Shown here in pieces: positions 1-11,559 of a stretch of DNA of 64,000 bases. The notes under the pieces were generated by a model, which saw only the letters and a list, made by a program, of their open reading frames with translations, was not told the origin of the DNA and ran no database searches. Source of the DNA: Boswellia sacra. Its lineage: Eukaryota; Streptophyta; Magnoliopsida; Sapindales; Burseraceae. The stretch spans positions 496,001 through 560,000 of the forward strand of contig SNVD02011145.1 in NCBI GenBank assembly GCA_013180625.2. Direction: 5' to 3'. The position numbers and the translations under genes are program-made. Positions within the stretch are counted from its first letter, which is position 1. Each line of letters starts with the position of its first letter.

Positions 1-1049
1 AATTAAAATCCATACTTTATGTTTTTAAAAAATCATCTCTTTTTGGGCTGAAGCCTATTTAAGCCCTTAACAAAGTAAATATAATGAAAATAAAGCAAAC
101 TTTGACAAGACCAACCGGCCATACTTCCAAAGCGAAAACAACTTTAAGCAAGAAAATATAATAAAAATGAATTCCAAGTTATATGAATGCTTCCAGAACA
201 AAACTTATCACTCATTTGACAAGACTAACCATACTATATTAGAAATGTTGTAACAGTTTGCTCATATTAAACTAAAGCAAACTAAAACTGAAAATGTTAA
301 CTCACTGATAAGTCTGATGTCACAAGTCATAAAAAACAAAATTAAAAAAACAATTAAACAAGACACAAACTCAGTTGCCACTAACATTCTTTCTAGTTTT
401 GATAAGACAACGAAGCAGATCAAAGCAACAATACAACAAGAATTTAATAGCATAAAATGAGAAGTTAAGAACAATCTCCACAACTCATGAATAAAATTTC
501 TTGAGTAAATAAATAAAATTCCTAAAACCAAACAAAAACAACAACTGCAAACACAAACTCTGAACAAAATCCAATAGAAAAAGCAAACTCCACAACTCCA
601 TAACAATAAAGGAAAGCAAAAAAATAAAATTTCAATTGTCAACAAACTTCAAATGCCACAAACTCACATTCGAAGCCCTAACTCCATGTTCTAGTTCCAC
701 AAAAACAAAAGTCTTTAACCAATTCAAGTATCCATCCTTCATCAAATAAATAAATAAATAAAAAGATCAAAATTCAAAAGAAATATACTTCAACTAAACA
801 AGTCAATACCTATTATAATTTATAACAAAACAATCTTGAAGCACTTCATATTGATATTACAATAAGGTCAGATTATTGGGATTACCTATTTCTTGAAACT
901 CATTAATCATGAATCAATGTTGAAGCACTCCAATGTTGAATTGATCCAAACACATATTTAAGAATGACAAATGCGAAAAAAAAAATTTATAAAGTTAGAA
1001 AATTAATGTAATGAATTCATAATATAATATAACATAAAAACTAAAGTGG
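1..1049. other. AT-rich sequence, no gene recognised
   Basis: This stretch is strongly A/T-biased, with A-rich runs on the plus strand. The only long open frame reads through low-complexity sequence on the minus strand as a Phe/Leu/Cys-rich product and looks fortuitous. I recognise no coding motif, RNA or repeat here. It could be the 3' flank or terminal region of the adjacent hAT element, but no terminal inverted repeat was identified. Confidence 0.5.
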
Positions 1050-3150
1050 TTAATGAATGTTATTTTCATCTGACACAACAGAATCTGATTCACCAAAAAC
1101 CTCATGATCGCTATCTTTGATTTCATCTGGCTTTGAGATTAGGAAGATTTCATCATATAACACATATGTAATCCAATTTTGTGAACAAATTAATGACTCA
1201 ACCATTTTAGACTCAACCATTTTAGGAGTTAATGAGCTCCTAAATTGGTCTAGAATGCATCCTCCCCTATTAAATGTAGACTTGGAAGGCACGGTTGAGA
1301 TAAGTGTAGCAAGTACAACCCGTCCTAATCTTGCTAAAATAAGATAGTTTGCTACATTTACTTTCCACCAATCTAATATCTCTAAATCATCTTGCTTTCC
1401 TTGCAGTATTGGATGAGTCAAATACTTTTCCATTTCAAGTGATGACCCTTCTAATTTCTCATCCTTAAGAAACTGCTTAAGTGAAAATTGAGAAGGTTGA
1501 TCTTGATCAAGATCAACTGACATAGATGGCATGGAATGTTCACTTACCATTTTAGTTAAAGAAGAAGTCCCTTCAACCTCATAAGAAGCATAGAAATTAT
1601 AGTTTATACAACAATGCTTTAATCTATGATGTATTCTATTTAGACTTACTAGGACCCCAATTTGCATTATAAGCATAACTGACATACCTCAACTTAGCCT
1701 TAGGATCAAGAGCAACTACAATGAGCAAAATGTTATATATGCCATCCAACGAACCTCAATATTTATCAAACTTTTTTTCATATTCTTTGCTATATCACAT
1801 AAAACGCTATTGGTTTGTTGCTCTAAATCACTCTAATAATCCTAAAGTTACCACATTTCATGAAATAAAATATAGGTTGTAGGAATTAAAAAAGCACCAA
1901 ACTTGAGAGTTATCTCATAAAATTGCTTCAAAAATTATACAAAACAAATCTTTCTCCCAATATTGTTCGAGGAGGCCTTGCCCTTTCTCCTCGAAAAAAA
2001 ATTAAGATAGTGCCCGTCCTCCTCCAACCGCTCAAGTGCAGGCACTTTCTAACATCAAGTAAGCCGCATTCCATCTAGTGGGAACATTTAACACCAAATT
2101 TCCATTATATAGAATCCTCTTGCTCTACACAAGCTTTGAATCTCTGTAACCTTGCAGGAGAAGATCTAACATAGCACACAACATTACAAATGCTAGCTAT
2201 GGATTGACGACACTCTTTTAAACCCTTACCTACAATCAAGTTTACAATATGTGCAGAATAATGCACTTGTTACTATTACCCATCCAAAATCATCCCTCTA
2301 TTTTTCCAATTTTTCTTCAAATAGTTTATTATTGTTTTATTTGCACTTGCATTATCAATTGTAATTATGAAGATATTCTCCAAACCTTAAGCATTCAAAC
2401 AATCCTTAATAATTTTTCCAATTGTTGCCCCTCAGTGATTTGTAATTTGGGAAAAATACACAATTCTTTTATGTAACTTCTAAGAATGATCAACAAAATG
2501 TGTATTGATCACCACATAGCTCATATTTTGAATAGATGTCCAAATATCAGTAGTGATGGAAACCCTAACCTTGTAGGTCTTGAAATAGTTCTTCGAAGCT
2601 TCTTTCTCACTGAAATAAAGCTTTAAAATATCTCTTGCAATTGTTCTTCATGAGTGAACTTCAAATTTTAGTCAAGCTATCTATATAAGACGTTGAAACC
2701 CTTTATTCTCAAGAAATCAAAATGGTAACTCCTCTATAATAACCATCTCCACAAGTGCTCTCCTAGTTGCTTCTTTATAAAACCCAATAGACATAAGACT
2801 ACTAGTTGTCCTAATCTCTAAATTTTTGCCACCAAAAAGAAGAACTTTTTGTTTGTCATCCTTTTTTGCATGATGTGCACTCAAAAGATATTTGCCATAA
2901 CATTCAAATGCTTAGACAAGTTAGTGGTGCCATGCTTTTTACTATTTAAAGCAAAGCTCTTCCCATAACAATTGCATACGCATCTATTCCTATTAACTTT
3001 TTTGCAATGATCCCATACAATCGAAACTTGAGGCTTCTTTCTTTTAGGTTTGTAAGATGTTGCTTGACTAGTGAAATCTTCATCTGCTTGAGCATTATAT
3101 AGGGAACCAAATAAAAAATTTATTAAGATAAAATTAATCAATGTACGAAT
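1050..3150 (-). pseudogene. hAT-family transposase relic (BED finger to hAT dimerisation domain)
   Basis: This is a DNA transposase of the plant hAT superfamily, read on the minus strand. Near 3060-2890 is a BED zinc-finger region (VWDHCKK, then CVCNCYGKSF and a GTTNLSKHLN tail). Near 2600-2240 lies the transposase core, with peptides such as VSITTDIWTS and TIDNASANKT, typical of the catalytic region around its conserved Asp residues. At 1375-1180 is the C-terminal dimerisation domain (LDWWKVN, STVPSKSTFNRGG, SSLTPKMVES). Many stops and frame changes separate these parts, so no active enzyme can be made. The dimerisation end contains a small in-frame duplication (KMVES twice). Plant hAT proteins are usually 600-700 aa, which fits the 2.1-kb span. 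Family assignment is firm; exact ends are approximate. Confidence 0.85.
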
Positions 3151-3183
3151 AAGAAGTGTAAATATTCCTTTGCAACTAACAAG

Positions 3184-3490
3184 CATATCCTTTGCAACCA
3201 GCAAGCAATTTAAATACATTAAGATAAAATTAAAACTCATGAAAGCAAAGGCTATTTATAGAAAATGTAAATATCCTTCAACAGATTGCAACCAACATCC
3301 ATATCCTTTGCAACTAGCAAGCAATTTAAATGCTTTAAAATAAAATTTAAAATTATGAAAGTAAAGGCTATTTAGAGAAAATGTAAACATTCGTAAACAG
3401 GTTGTAAGGAACATCCATATCTTTTGCAACCAGCAAGCAATTAAAATGCATTAAGATAAAATTTAAACTCATGAAAGTGAAGATATGGGC
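3184..3490. repeat. 116-bp tandem repeat, about 2.6 copies
   Basis: The phrase CATATCCTTTGCAAC recurs at 3184 and 3300 and, with one change, at 3416, giving an exact 116-bp spacing. The units share blocks reading GCAAGCAATT and ATGAAAG. A partial related copy begins near 3157. The array sits immediately 5' of the hAT transposase relic, where subterminal repeats of such elements often occur, but I could not tie it to a terminal inverted repeat. Confidence 0.8.
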
Positions 3491-5070
3491 TTAGAAATTA
3501 TGTTAGGCAACATGAATAAAATAAGGATATTATTTACTTATTAACATAAACTGCGAAAAGATTCAAAAAAACATTCACAAAACCCGCTAAGAAATAGGTA
3601 TGATAGATTGCAATTATTTAAATACTTGATTTTGAATTTCATATCATTGTCAACAATAATGTCTCAGAGTTCCATGTCTTAAATTCCTGCACAAATTATT
3701 TACAACGGAATTCTAGAACTTCAAAGAACAAAAAATAAAAATGAGTAGCATTATGTTTTCTATATGCTTTGATGAACTACTTTGATATACATTTTTCTTT
3801 TACATTTCTTCTCTAATGATCTTCCTTCTTTCCTAGTAATTGATTTGGCCCATTACAATTCATTTTCATTTATTAATTGCTTAATTATATTACACAAAAA
3901 CATAACATGATGAAAGGGAAACTAATCAGAAAAATATAACATTTATGAAGCATGAAATATGTTCACACATGCAACAAGAAGGTGGCAAGAGAAAAATAAG
4001 GAATGACAAGGTAAAAAGTATAGATGGACTACAACGAAGTCTAAAGTAAAGATATTTAAAAGCTTCTTCAAATTGATTTTGACAGACAAACACGTTGAAA
4101 TAGCATCGAAGCCAACGACTCAAGTAAGTTCAGTATTCAGATTACAATACGAGTAATAAATGAATGCAAGTTTGTAGTCACTTCATTATTAAGATTTTCA
4201 ACTTTCAAGTATTATAATAAAACTATAAACTAGAAAATCACTTGCTATTAGAACTATCAAGTGTGAAGTTGTTGGCAACTAAGTTACTACAACGGCTTAG
4301 TTTCATCATTGAGACAATATAAACAATTAATTTTTTGTCAGAAATGGAAATTTCGGATGATTGTTGGATATAAGTTACTCAAGATCTAGCAAAATATGTT
4401 GTTTTGAAAGTAAATAGAATATTAAACAAAAAAAGAAAAAGAAAAAAAAGAACACATTGAGCTAAAAAATTGTGAAGTATAATATATAAAGTACATTTAA
4501 AATAATTTAAAGACTTACGTTTGTAGATTTCCTTCATTAATTTGAGAAGGAAAGCTACCTAATAAATTGTTATAGGAAAGATCTCTACAAGCAGAAGATG
4601 AGAAGAATGTTAGCTTTACAATACAACTACTAATTTCTTAACACCAATTTTTTTCACATGTGGTGTAATGAGATTGATATAAATATGTCAAAACTCTTAC
4701 ATATTGACAAGAGATGCACTTTTTTCCGCAGATAGGGTACAGTTTAACTTGTTATTTCCAAGAAACCTGATTACAAAGGCAGTAACACTTCAATACAGTA
4801 AGAAGTATATATTGGAAGTGAAAATGACACAAGAAATCAGAGATAGGAACATAAAATTGAAACCTATGAAGTATAATTTGTTAACATTTTATTAGAAAGA
4901 TTTAAGAATTTACACAACACATAGCAAAGTACCTAACAAATTGAAAGACAAATATTTGGGTAGAGTTTGGAGAATCTAAAAGGAATCAATGGCAAATCAA
5001 AGATAGGTTGGAAAAGTGCCTGAAAGAATAAAAATCAAACAAATCAATACAAATAAAATATAAACAAAAC
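3491..5070. other. Flank of the Tat-type insertion, no gene recognised
   Basis: AT-rich DNA without recognisable coding motifs; the few open frames are short and low-complexity. It is the left flank of the Tat-type element that starts at 5071 and was probably continuous with the sequence from 22305 before that insertion. The five bases before 5071 (AAAAC) and the five after 22304 (AAAAT) could be a decayed target duplication. Confidence 0.5.
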
Positions 5071-7075
5071 TGTGAGCAAGGCTTTCATCCTGCTAGAGTG
5101 TTTGCGACTATGACACTTTTTCAAAGCCTTTTTCGAGACTTAAGGGAATACAAATGAGCCATGGGCATATCTGGAGAATGGAGTCACCACCTAGTTATGG
5201 GAATGAATGAGGGCAATCCGATCCCTTGCTTCATGACCTAAACTACCTTCATCCCTTCAGAGATGGGTTCGATAAGTTAGGTATAAGTCATTCAACTCGC
5301 CCGAATTAAGATCCGACCTCCACTAGGAAATACCAAATAGTAACATCTCATGTCATTACTTAGTCCACTTAATAGTGTTCATTTTATGCACACATTTTCA
5401 TTTTATCTTTGTTAGACATGTTAGGTGATTATACAATCAATGACAATTACAAACATCCATAGAAACAAGGAGGAGAATGGATTACATTTCCTTTCAAACA
5501 TGGGAGAAGGGGAAGAGGATTACATCACTTTGTTCTTCAACAAATAAAATAATGTACATTCATAATATAAATTCAAAATATGAAGTATAATTGGTTCATT
5601 CGAGACCCAATAGTTGATTAATTCCTTACCACCATATGTGAGTCTATTCAACTTCTATTGAACCTTTACAAATACATTCATTCATTCATTTATTTGAATA
5701 TTCCTTTGAAGTAATGTTCTCTCACCATCAATGTGAGTCCACCACTACTTCATGGCATCACACAATTACACTTCTATCATAATACAAACATTCATAAATT
5801 CATAACTATACAAATTATAAATCATACAAAGCCATAATCTGGTATCATGGCATTTTAGCCTAGATTTGATAATTCTATCATGGCATTCTAGCCTATTACT
5901 ATTCTTGTATAATTCAAATTAATTCATTATTTCATGGCATTTCTAGTGTAAACATAGCTATCATGGCATATTCTAGCCTAAACATGGCACTCATGGCATA
6001 TTCTAGCCTAATTTATGCAATTGAGATAAATCATAGCATCCAAAGGCAAAATGATAATTGTCACTTATTCTATGCTATTTTCTAGCATTCATCAAAGTAA
6101 ATATAAGTCTTCCTTAGCATGATTCTAATCATGTGCTCTTAAGCATGATTGTAAGCATTTGCAAAGAAATTAAACTCTTAAGCAGGATTTTAACAAAGGA
6201 GAGATAGCAGACTTACCTTGACATGCCTATCCATCTCGCAAAACAAACAAGGGTTACAACAGTTCATAATAATCCTAAGCATGCTTCTAAGCATAAAATT
6301 AAACCCTAAACATGCTTATTCTAAGCAAGGAAAATAAAAGAGAAGATAGGAGGGAGGAAAGAATTGTACTCTCAAGACATACCCTTTCCAAGTTTAGATC
6401 AATAGAACACATGAAAACTTTAAACTAGAAAAGACTCCTTGATTTCTTAAGTATGTCTTCAAGAGGAAGAAGAGGGAATTCCTTAGAATTCGGTGTATCT
6501 TGGGAAGTGAGGAAGAGAAGGGGGGGGGGGGGGGGGGTTACATAGATGAGGGTTGAATTCTAAAAAGGAACCAAATTCTAAGAAAGGAATGTTTTAAAAG
6601 AAATTTTCCAAAATTAGAAAAGGAATAGTCAAGTGGCCATCTTCGAATAGTTGAATGGCTATCTGACAGTCGGTTGGCCATCACTCAATAGCTGGACGAC
6701 CGTCAGATGGCTAGGCGACTGTTTGACAGCCGACTGGTTGTTATCTCTTCGACCCTTCTTATTTTGCCATCTTTCAGTGTAGTCACTTCAGACCTTTGCT
6801 CATTCGATCACACATAACTTCTGAAATTCAACCTCAATCTATGATCCGTAAATTTTTACGAAAACTAGACATCTGTAGCTTTACAACAGTATATGACTCA
6901 CTATCATATTCTTCCTGGATTATTTTCTATGAAATTTTGAATTCACATGCCAGTTTTTGAGACCTTTCACCAATTCTTTCTCACCCTTCTCTTATTTGCC
7001 TCTAAAGGCATTTTGGTCATTTTCTTGACATTTATCTTCATTCCTTCATTGAGCCTTAAAAATTCAGTGCCTACA
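5071..7075 (-). repeat. 3' LTR of the Tat-type element
   Basis: About 2005 bp, starting TGTGAGCAAGG and ending CTACA on the plus strand. It matches 20291-22304 along its length, with many substitutions and small indels that imply an old insertion. Landmarks shared with the other LTR include repeated TCATGGCAT/TAGCCTA words (about 5840-6010) and a GC-richer block rich in GACNGTC-like words (6630-6745). This copy carries a run of about 20 G residues near 6521-6538 that the other LTR lacks. Confidence 0.88.
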
Positions 7076-7095
7076 GCTTACCCCCACTTTAGAGA
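7076..7095 (-). other. Polypurine tract of the Tat-type element
   Basis: On the minus strand the sequence reads AAAGTGGGGGTAAGC directly before the LTR start TGTAGGCACTG. A purine-rich tract abutting the 3' LTR primes plus-strand DNA synthesis in LTR retrotransposons. Its position fixes the element's orientation. Confidence 0.8.
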
Positions 7096-7230
7096 GGTTT
7101 GTGAGACACAAAGGTCGACAAAGTATTCTTGCTACGTCTTTGTTCCTTCCATCTCAACATCTTCACCTTTGCTCTTCTTCTTTTAGACTTTCTAGTCATC
7201 TTCTTTCTCTTCTTCTACTCTTACAAAATG

Positions 7231-7434
7231 TATGTCTATTCGAGGGTTGAATGACCCACTCGAGGGCAGATGTGCCCTTTTAAGGGCTAAGGTGCCTAGT
7301 CAAGTGGGAATGTGTGCCCATTCAAGGGCAAATCTGCCCATCTACGAGTGAATTGTCCATTCAAGGGCTAATATACCCATCTATGGGCGGATGTATCCAT
7401 TCAAGGGCGGATGTGCTTGTTTAAGGGCTAAAAA
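7231..7434. repeat. Degenerate short tandem array in the Tat 3' region
   Basis: Words such as TTCAAGGGC, GGGCAGATGTGCCC and GGGCTAA recur every 20-30 bp. The array lies between the polypurine tract and the antisense PMD genes. Tandem arrays in the hypervariable 3' untranslated region are a known feature of Tat/Ogre-type elements. No coding potential. Confidence 0.75.
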
Positions 7435-7462
7435 GCATCCTTATGATGTTATGATAAAACAC

Positions 7463-7830
7463 TTTTCAGTGGACCTACTTCTTAGGGTTTCTAACACTTT
7501 TCAATGCTCCTACTTCTTAGGGTTTCTCACACTCTTCAGTACGCCTACTTCTTAGGGTTTGGTAGCACTCTTCAGTGTGCCTATTCTAAGGGCTCCAAAC
7601 ACTCTTTAGTGCACCTACTTCTTTAGGGTTTTCGATACTCTTCAATACACCTCTTCTTAAAGCTTGTACCTATTCTAAGGGCTTAAAACACTCTTAAGTG
7701 CATCTACTTCTTAGGATTTTCAACACTCTTCAGTGCACCTTTTCTTAGGGCTTGTGCCTATTCTAAGTGCTTAAAACACTCTTAAGTACACTTATTTCTT
7801 AAGGTTTCCTTCTAATGCATGCGCACTGGA
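7463..7830. repeat. Tandem array of about 35-45 bp units (CTTCAGTGCACCTACTTCTT)
   Basis: At least eight units contain CAGTGCACCTACTTCTTAGG or close variants followed by GTTT and ACACT. Spacing is roughly 33-45 bp with indels, and some units have an extra CTATTCTAAGGGCTT insert. The array is separate in sequence from 7231-7434 and lies in the same post-pol region of the Tat element. Confidence 0.78.
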
Positions 7831-8340
7831 AAAACTTCTATCATGCATTATTTCGCGGTCTTTAGACCTTATTATTCTTCATGCCTTCGTCTAAGTATTG
7901 TTCATACCTTCTTCAATTTCTTTGGACTTTGCACTCACTGGGTTTCGTGCCTCTTTTCCAAGTATTCTTCGTGCTTCTTCTAGTCTTTGTACTTATTGGT
8001 TTTCATGCCCTTCTTTTGAGTATTCTTGCTTATATTCTTAATTTCTTCTTGTCCATTGGGGAAATCTCTTGAGTTCTAACATCCTTCATTCTTGCATTCG
8101 TCATGTTCTTTATCATGTTGTTTATTATTTGACTCACTGGGGATCTTTCCCTTGTCTTTGTAGATTCTTACAAGATTCAAACATTTTAGATGATGTAAAA
8201 TCAATTTAAATTTTTACTTTATTCAGTGTGTTCTTCAACAAATTGTTTTTAGTACCTGGAGAAATTCTTCCATGTGATTCTGGTCAAAGATTCTATCAAC
8301 TAATGTTATTCTTCTTGTCTTTTGAGTTGCTAAGCTATTG
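7831..8340. other. Pyrimidine-rich spacer with loose repeats
   Basis: Loose repeats built on TTCTTCATGCC, CTTTG(G/C)ACTT and AAGTATTCTT occur every 60 bp or so between 7850 and 8060. No credible coding region; open frames here are Phe/Leu/Ser-rich and lie in simple sequence. It is part of the Tat element's post-pol region. Confidence 0.5.
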
Positions 8341-8359
8341 CCATGGCTGGGTTGCTAAA

Positions 8360-8598
8360 CCCTTCTGTTTCTTTTTTCCTTCCTCTCTCTTTTTCTTCTT
8401 GTTCTCTTTTTCTCTCTATTTCTTCTTCTCTTTCTCTCTCATCTTTTTCTTCTTCTCTTTTCTTTTTCTCTTCCTTTTTTTCTTTTTTCTTTTTTCTTTT
8501 TCTTTTTTCTTTTTTCCTTTTCTTTCTTCTTTTTTCTCTCTTTTTCTTTCTTTCTTCATTTTCTTTTCTTTTCTTTCTCTATTTCTTGTTCCCTTTTT
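8360..8598. repeat. Polypyrimidine tract (TTTTCTTTC simple sequence)
   Basis: About 240 bp composed almost wholly of C and T on the plus strand, in runs like TCTTTTTC. Long open frames through it on both strands (Phe/Ser/Leu-rich or Lys/Glu/Arg-rich) are a by-product of composition. It lies upstream of the first antisense PMD gene. Confidence 0.85.
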
Positions 8599-8618
8599 TA
8601 GTGATTTGTCTTTCATTA

Positions 8619-8735
8619 AAGGGACGGTCGGTCAGCTGTTAGATAGTCACTCGGCTATCTGACTGTCGCTTGATAATTGGTCAATAGTTATCTAACTTTT
8701 TGACTGTCGACTGGTGGTTAAGGACTGGTATAAAG
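8619..8735 (+). promoter_or_regulatory. Candidate promoter region of antisense PMD gene 1 (LTR-like block plus TATAAAG)
   Basis: A GC-richer block with words such as GACGGTCGGTCAGC and CTATCTGACTGTCG resembles the blocks at 6630-6745 and about 21830-21970 inside the two LTRs. Here it is followed by TATAAAG at 8729-8735 and then ATTCGCACATAACTTC, which also follows the block in the 3' LTR on the same strand (ATTCGATCACACATAACTTC). The candidate ATG is about 100 bp further on, at 8838. Promoter function is inferred from layout only. Confidence 0.4.
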
Positions 8736-8837
8736 TCCATTCATCCTCTCGTCTCTTCATTCGCACATAACTTCTTCATTCTTTATCTGATTCGCTCCTG
8801 ATTTTCTCCTACGTGTTTTCTCGACTTCCTCTTTCCT

Positions 8838-11047
8838 ATGGCGAATCATCTAGTCCATCTTGACTTGAATGAAAGTGATTTGATCTAGAAATCAACATTG
8901 AAGGGTCTTTTGAGGGACCAAGAAGTGCCATTGTCTACGATGTGGCTTCTCACATAATCAACTTGGTATGCACTCTTCCTTATTCTTCGATTTTCCATTT
9001 TCTTCAAATTTTCTAGACATGTAAAGACTTCAATTTCTTGCTTTTAAGAATACCATGAGAATAAGATGTGTGGGGCATTTTTTGGAGCCTATAGTTAGTT
9101 TTTGGAGATAGAGAATGAGGCTATTAGGAGTAGGATTGCTGATACTAGTTTTTATGATTTATCACTTATCTTTTGCATACCCCTCAATACCCCGATCATT
9201 AAGCATTAGATGCTTTGTGTGAGAGTGGATGGACACAACCTACACATTCCATCTTTCGATTGGCGAGATGACTATCATGCCTTTGGATATTGCTGCCTTA
9301 ACTGATCTTCCATGTAGTGGTAAGCCAATTCCTATTGATGCATGCATTATGGATTTGAGGGATTAGCAGGATTTGTTTCGACAGCTTTTAGGGTGTGAGA
9401 TGAAGGTTAAGAGCAACGTTGCCATTCTATACGCTCCCTTGTATGAATATTGGAAACAGAGGTCCAGCCTGACTCCAGTCGAGGCAGACTAGTATGCTCA
9501 CAGCTTCATTAACTATCTACTTGGTGCAACACTTTTCGCTAATGCATTAAACAACACTGCTTTGACTTTACTTCCTACCCTCCAAGATCCCGATCGAGTG
9601 AGGGATTTTGACTGGGGCCGTGCTGCTTATGACGAGTTGTATTTTGGTTTAGATCAAGCCTGTTGAGGCATTGCTAGGATCACTAGATTTGCTCGACTTC
9701 TTGAGGTAACTTCTTTCTCCTCTGTATCTTCGTATTTTGTTCGTGTAACTTCCATATCTGACTCTGTACTATCCATGATAGATGTGGGCATACAAGTTAG
9801 GACTTCGACCATCTCCTCTTCTTACTTGTGAGGATTCTTCCTTCTTACGGATGAAGAGGTGGGCTGCACATTGTGCAAAGCTCGAGAGATCTCATAAGCT
9901 AGATTTCTTTCGTGATTACATTTATAGGATGACCTGGGACAAGGTAAAAAGACATTACAGTCAATAGTTTCATTTATATAAGAGTCTTACCATGCTTCTT
10001 TACTATTCACATATTCACTTTAAGTATGGGGTCTTGAAGAGAACTGGTCAACAGCTTTGAGGGTTGCTTCCCTCTTTAACTTATATCGCATCCGCATCCT
10101 CCTTCCTGTGTGAATAACATGATATGGTATTTGGGTGATCGTGTGTAGGATTCGTACGAAAGCCTAACATGTCGTATGATTCCTCCTTCGCCATCGGTTC
10201 TGATAATAGATTCAGTTTATTTGGCTATGGAGCCAGAGGTGTTAGATTATGTGACCAGGATTCACTTGAGTAGGATCAAATTCCTATTGATGATGACTTC
10301 CTATATCGATTGGGTTCGAGCCTCCATGTTACACACTAAACTTGGCTGACCTGTTGATGAGATTCCTAATTCCTCTATTGTGTCCAGTCATGATAGTAGC
10401 TCTTTTGTCCATTATGGGAAGAGATCGAGAACCTCCTCTTTGGGTACTAGCATATCGGCTTCTTTTTCTACCGCTGCTCACCAGCCAGTTCACCTCGAGC
10501 TCCTTCAGCTACCCTCGTTGTTCCAACCGATCATGTGATTGGTGACCTGTGGGCTTATCCCAGTAATATTGCCTATACATGGGATGCCAATGGATAGATC
10601 AACAGTCATGTGATCACTAAGGATCTGAAGATGCCTGTTCCTTCTGTTCCTCAAGACACCACTCTGGTAAGTCTTTTGAGTATGTGTTTCTTAAGTTTCC
10701 TGTTATTCTTTAATCAATCATTAATCATAAAAAAAAACAATACGATGCAAGTACCACGATCTTCCATAGAGTGAGTCTTTTACATGCAGGCCACTTCTTA
10801 TGGATATGTTTTACAGATGTCACATCAGTATCAGGTAGAATATCCTTCTATGCTTCATGTATGCATGATTTCTATTTTAATAGCTTTTCTAACTATACGA
10901 TTCTTTTGCTTGGTCAGACAAATCGTCAAGATGTTGCTCGTTTGGAGCATGAGGTTGAACATCTTTAAGCTCATGTTGCTGTTTTCTTCTTTGATATCAA
11001 CAATAATGGTAATGACTAAGGATTGTCACCACCAGCTTCTGTCATGA
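8838..11047 (+). pseudogene. Antisense plant mobile domain (PMD) gene 1 of the Tat element
   Basis: Related to the aminotransferase-like plant mobile domain family, which occurs in host genes and in extra ORFs of plant Ty3/gypsy elements. The start at 8838 reads MANHLVHLDLNES. Domain-typical peptides follow: GEMTIMPLDIAALTDLP near 9263, NYLLGATLFANALNNTAL near 9510, DFDWGRAAYDELYFGLDQ near 9607, and VWAYKLGLRPSP from 9782 continuing to RWAAHCAKLERSH. Intron-like interruptions occur, for example GTATGC after 8970 and GTAACTTC near 9705 with resumption near 9782. Stops (near 8886 and 9365) and frameshifts make it a pseudogene. It runs opposite to gag-pol and lies between pol and the 3' LTR. Its role in the element is unknown; some PMD proteins act in transposon silencing. 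Confidence 0.75.
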
Positions 11048-11299
11048 TTTCTTTTGTTTATTTTGCTTCTATGTATGAACTCCTATAATGTACAATCAAA
11101 TGTAAACAATTTTCAGAACCTTAGTGAAAATTTTGTATTTTCGATTCTATACATATCGCGTATTGTGCTAAGTTTACATCCAAATTTGTTCAAATTTGTT
11201 TCTACATGAAATCTGGAGCCACATGCTCAAAATCGCTCATTGGTATTTGTTATAGAAGTCGTGAAACTCACAGAAAAAAAAGGAGTAGGATAGGTGATT

Positions 11300-11410
11300 T
11301 TGCCCTAACAGTCACCGGCCAGCCAGTAGATCATTGGGTGGTTAGCCAATAGACAACTGGCCGAGTGTCATGCAATAACCAACTGTCAGTCAGATGATCG
11401 ACCGAGGGTT
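11300..11410. repeat. GC-richer block upstream of PMD gene 2, similar in words to the LTR block
   Basis: Contains CACCGGCCAGCCAGTAGATC, CAACTGGCCGAGTGTC and AACTGTCAGTCAGATG, resembling the GACAGTC/GGCCA-type words of the LTR block (6630-6745) and the block upstream of PMD gene 1 (8619-8720). It lies about 150 bp before the ATG of the second antisense gene. No clear TATA box follows it. Confidence 0.45.
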
Positions 11411-11559
11411 CTCCGATGATTTTTCCTCTCTTTTTTCCTTTTTTGTCTCGTTTTGTGCACTATGTAAGTGTTGTTCCTTTTTGCTACTTCTTTGCACACT
11501 TTCTTTCGTTTCTCAAAACTTCTTTTCAGTTTTCTCAATGCTTCTTTGCACCATCTAAC

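Noticed and set aside
262..645. 127-codon minus-strand frame at the left edge
   Set aside because: Low-complexity, hydrophobic, Cys/Phe/Leu-rich translation of AT-rich DNA with no domain.
8228..8662. 144-codon frame rich in Phe, Leu and Ser resembling a membrane protein
   Set aside because: It is the translation of a polypyrimidine simple-sequence tract; the other strand gives an equally open Lys/Glu/Arg frame.
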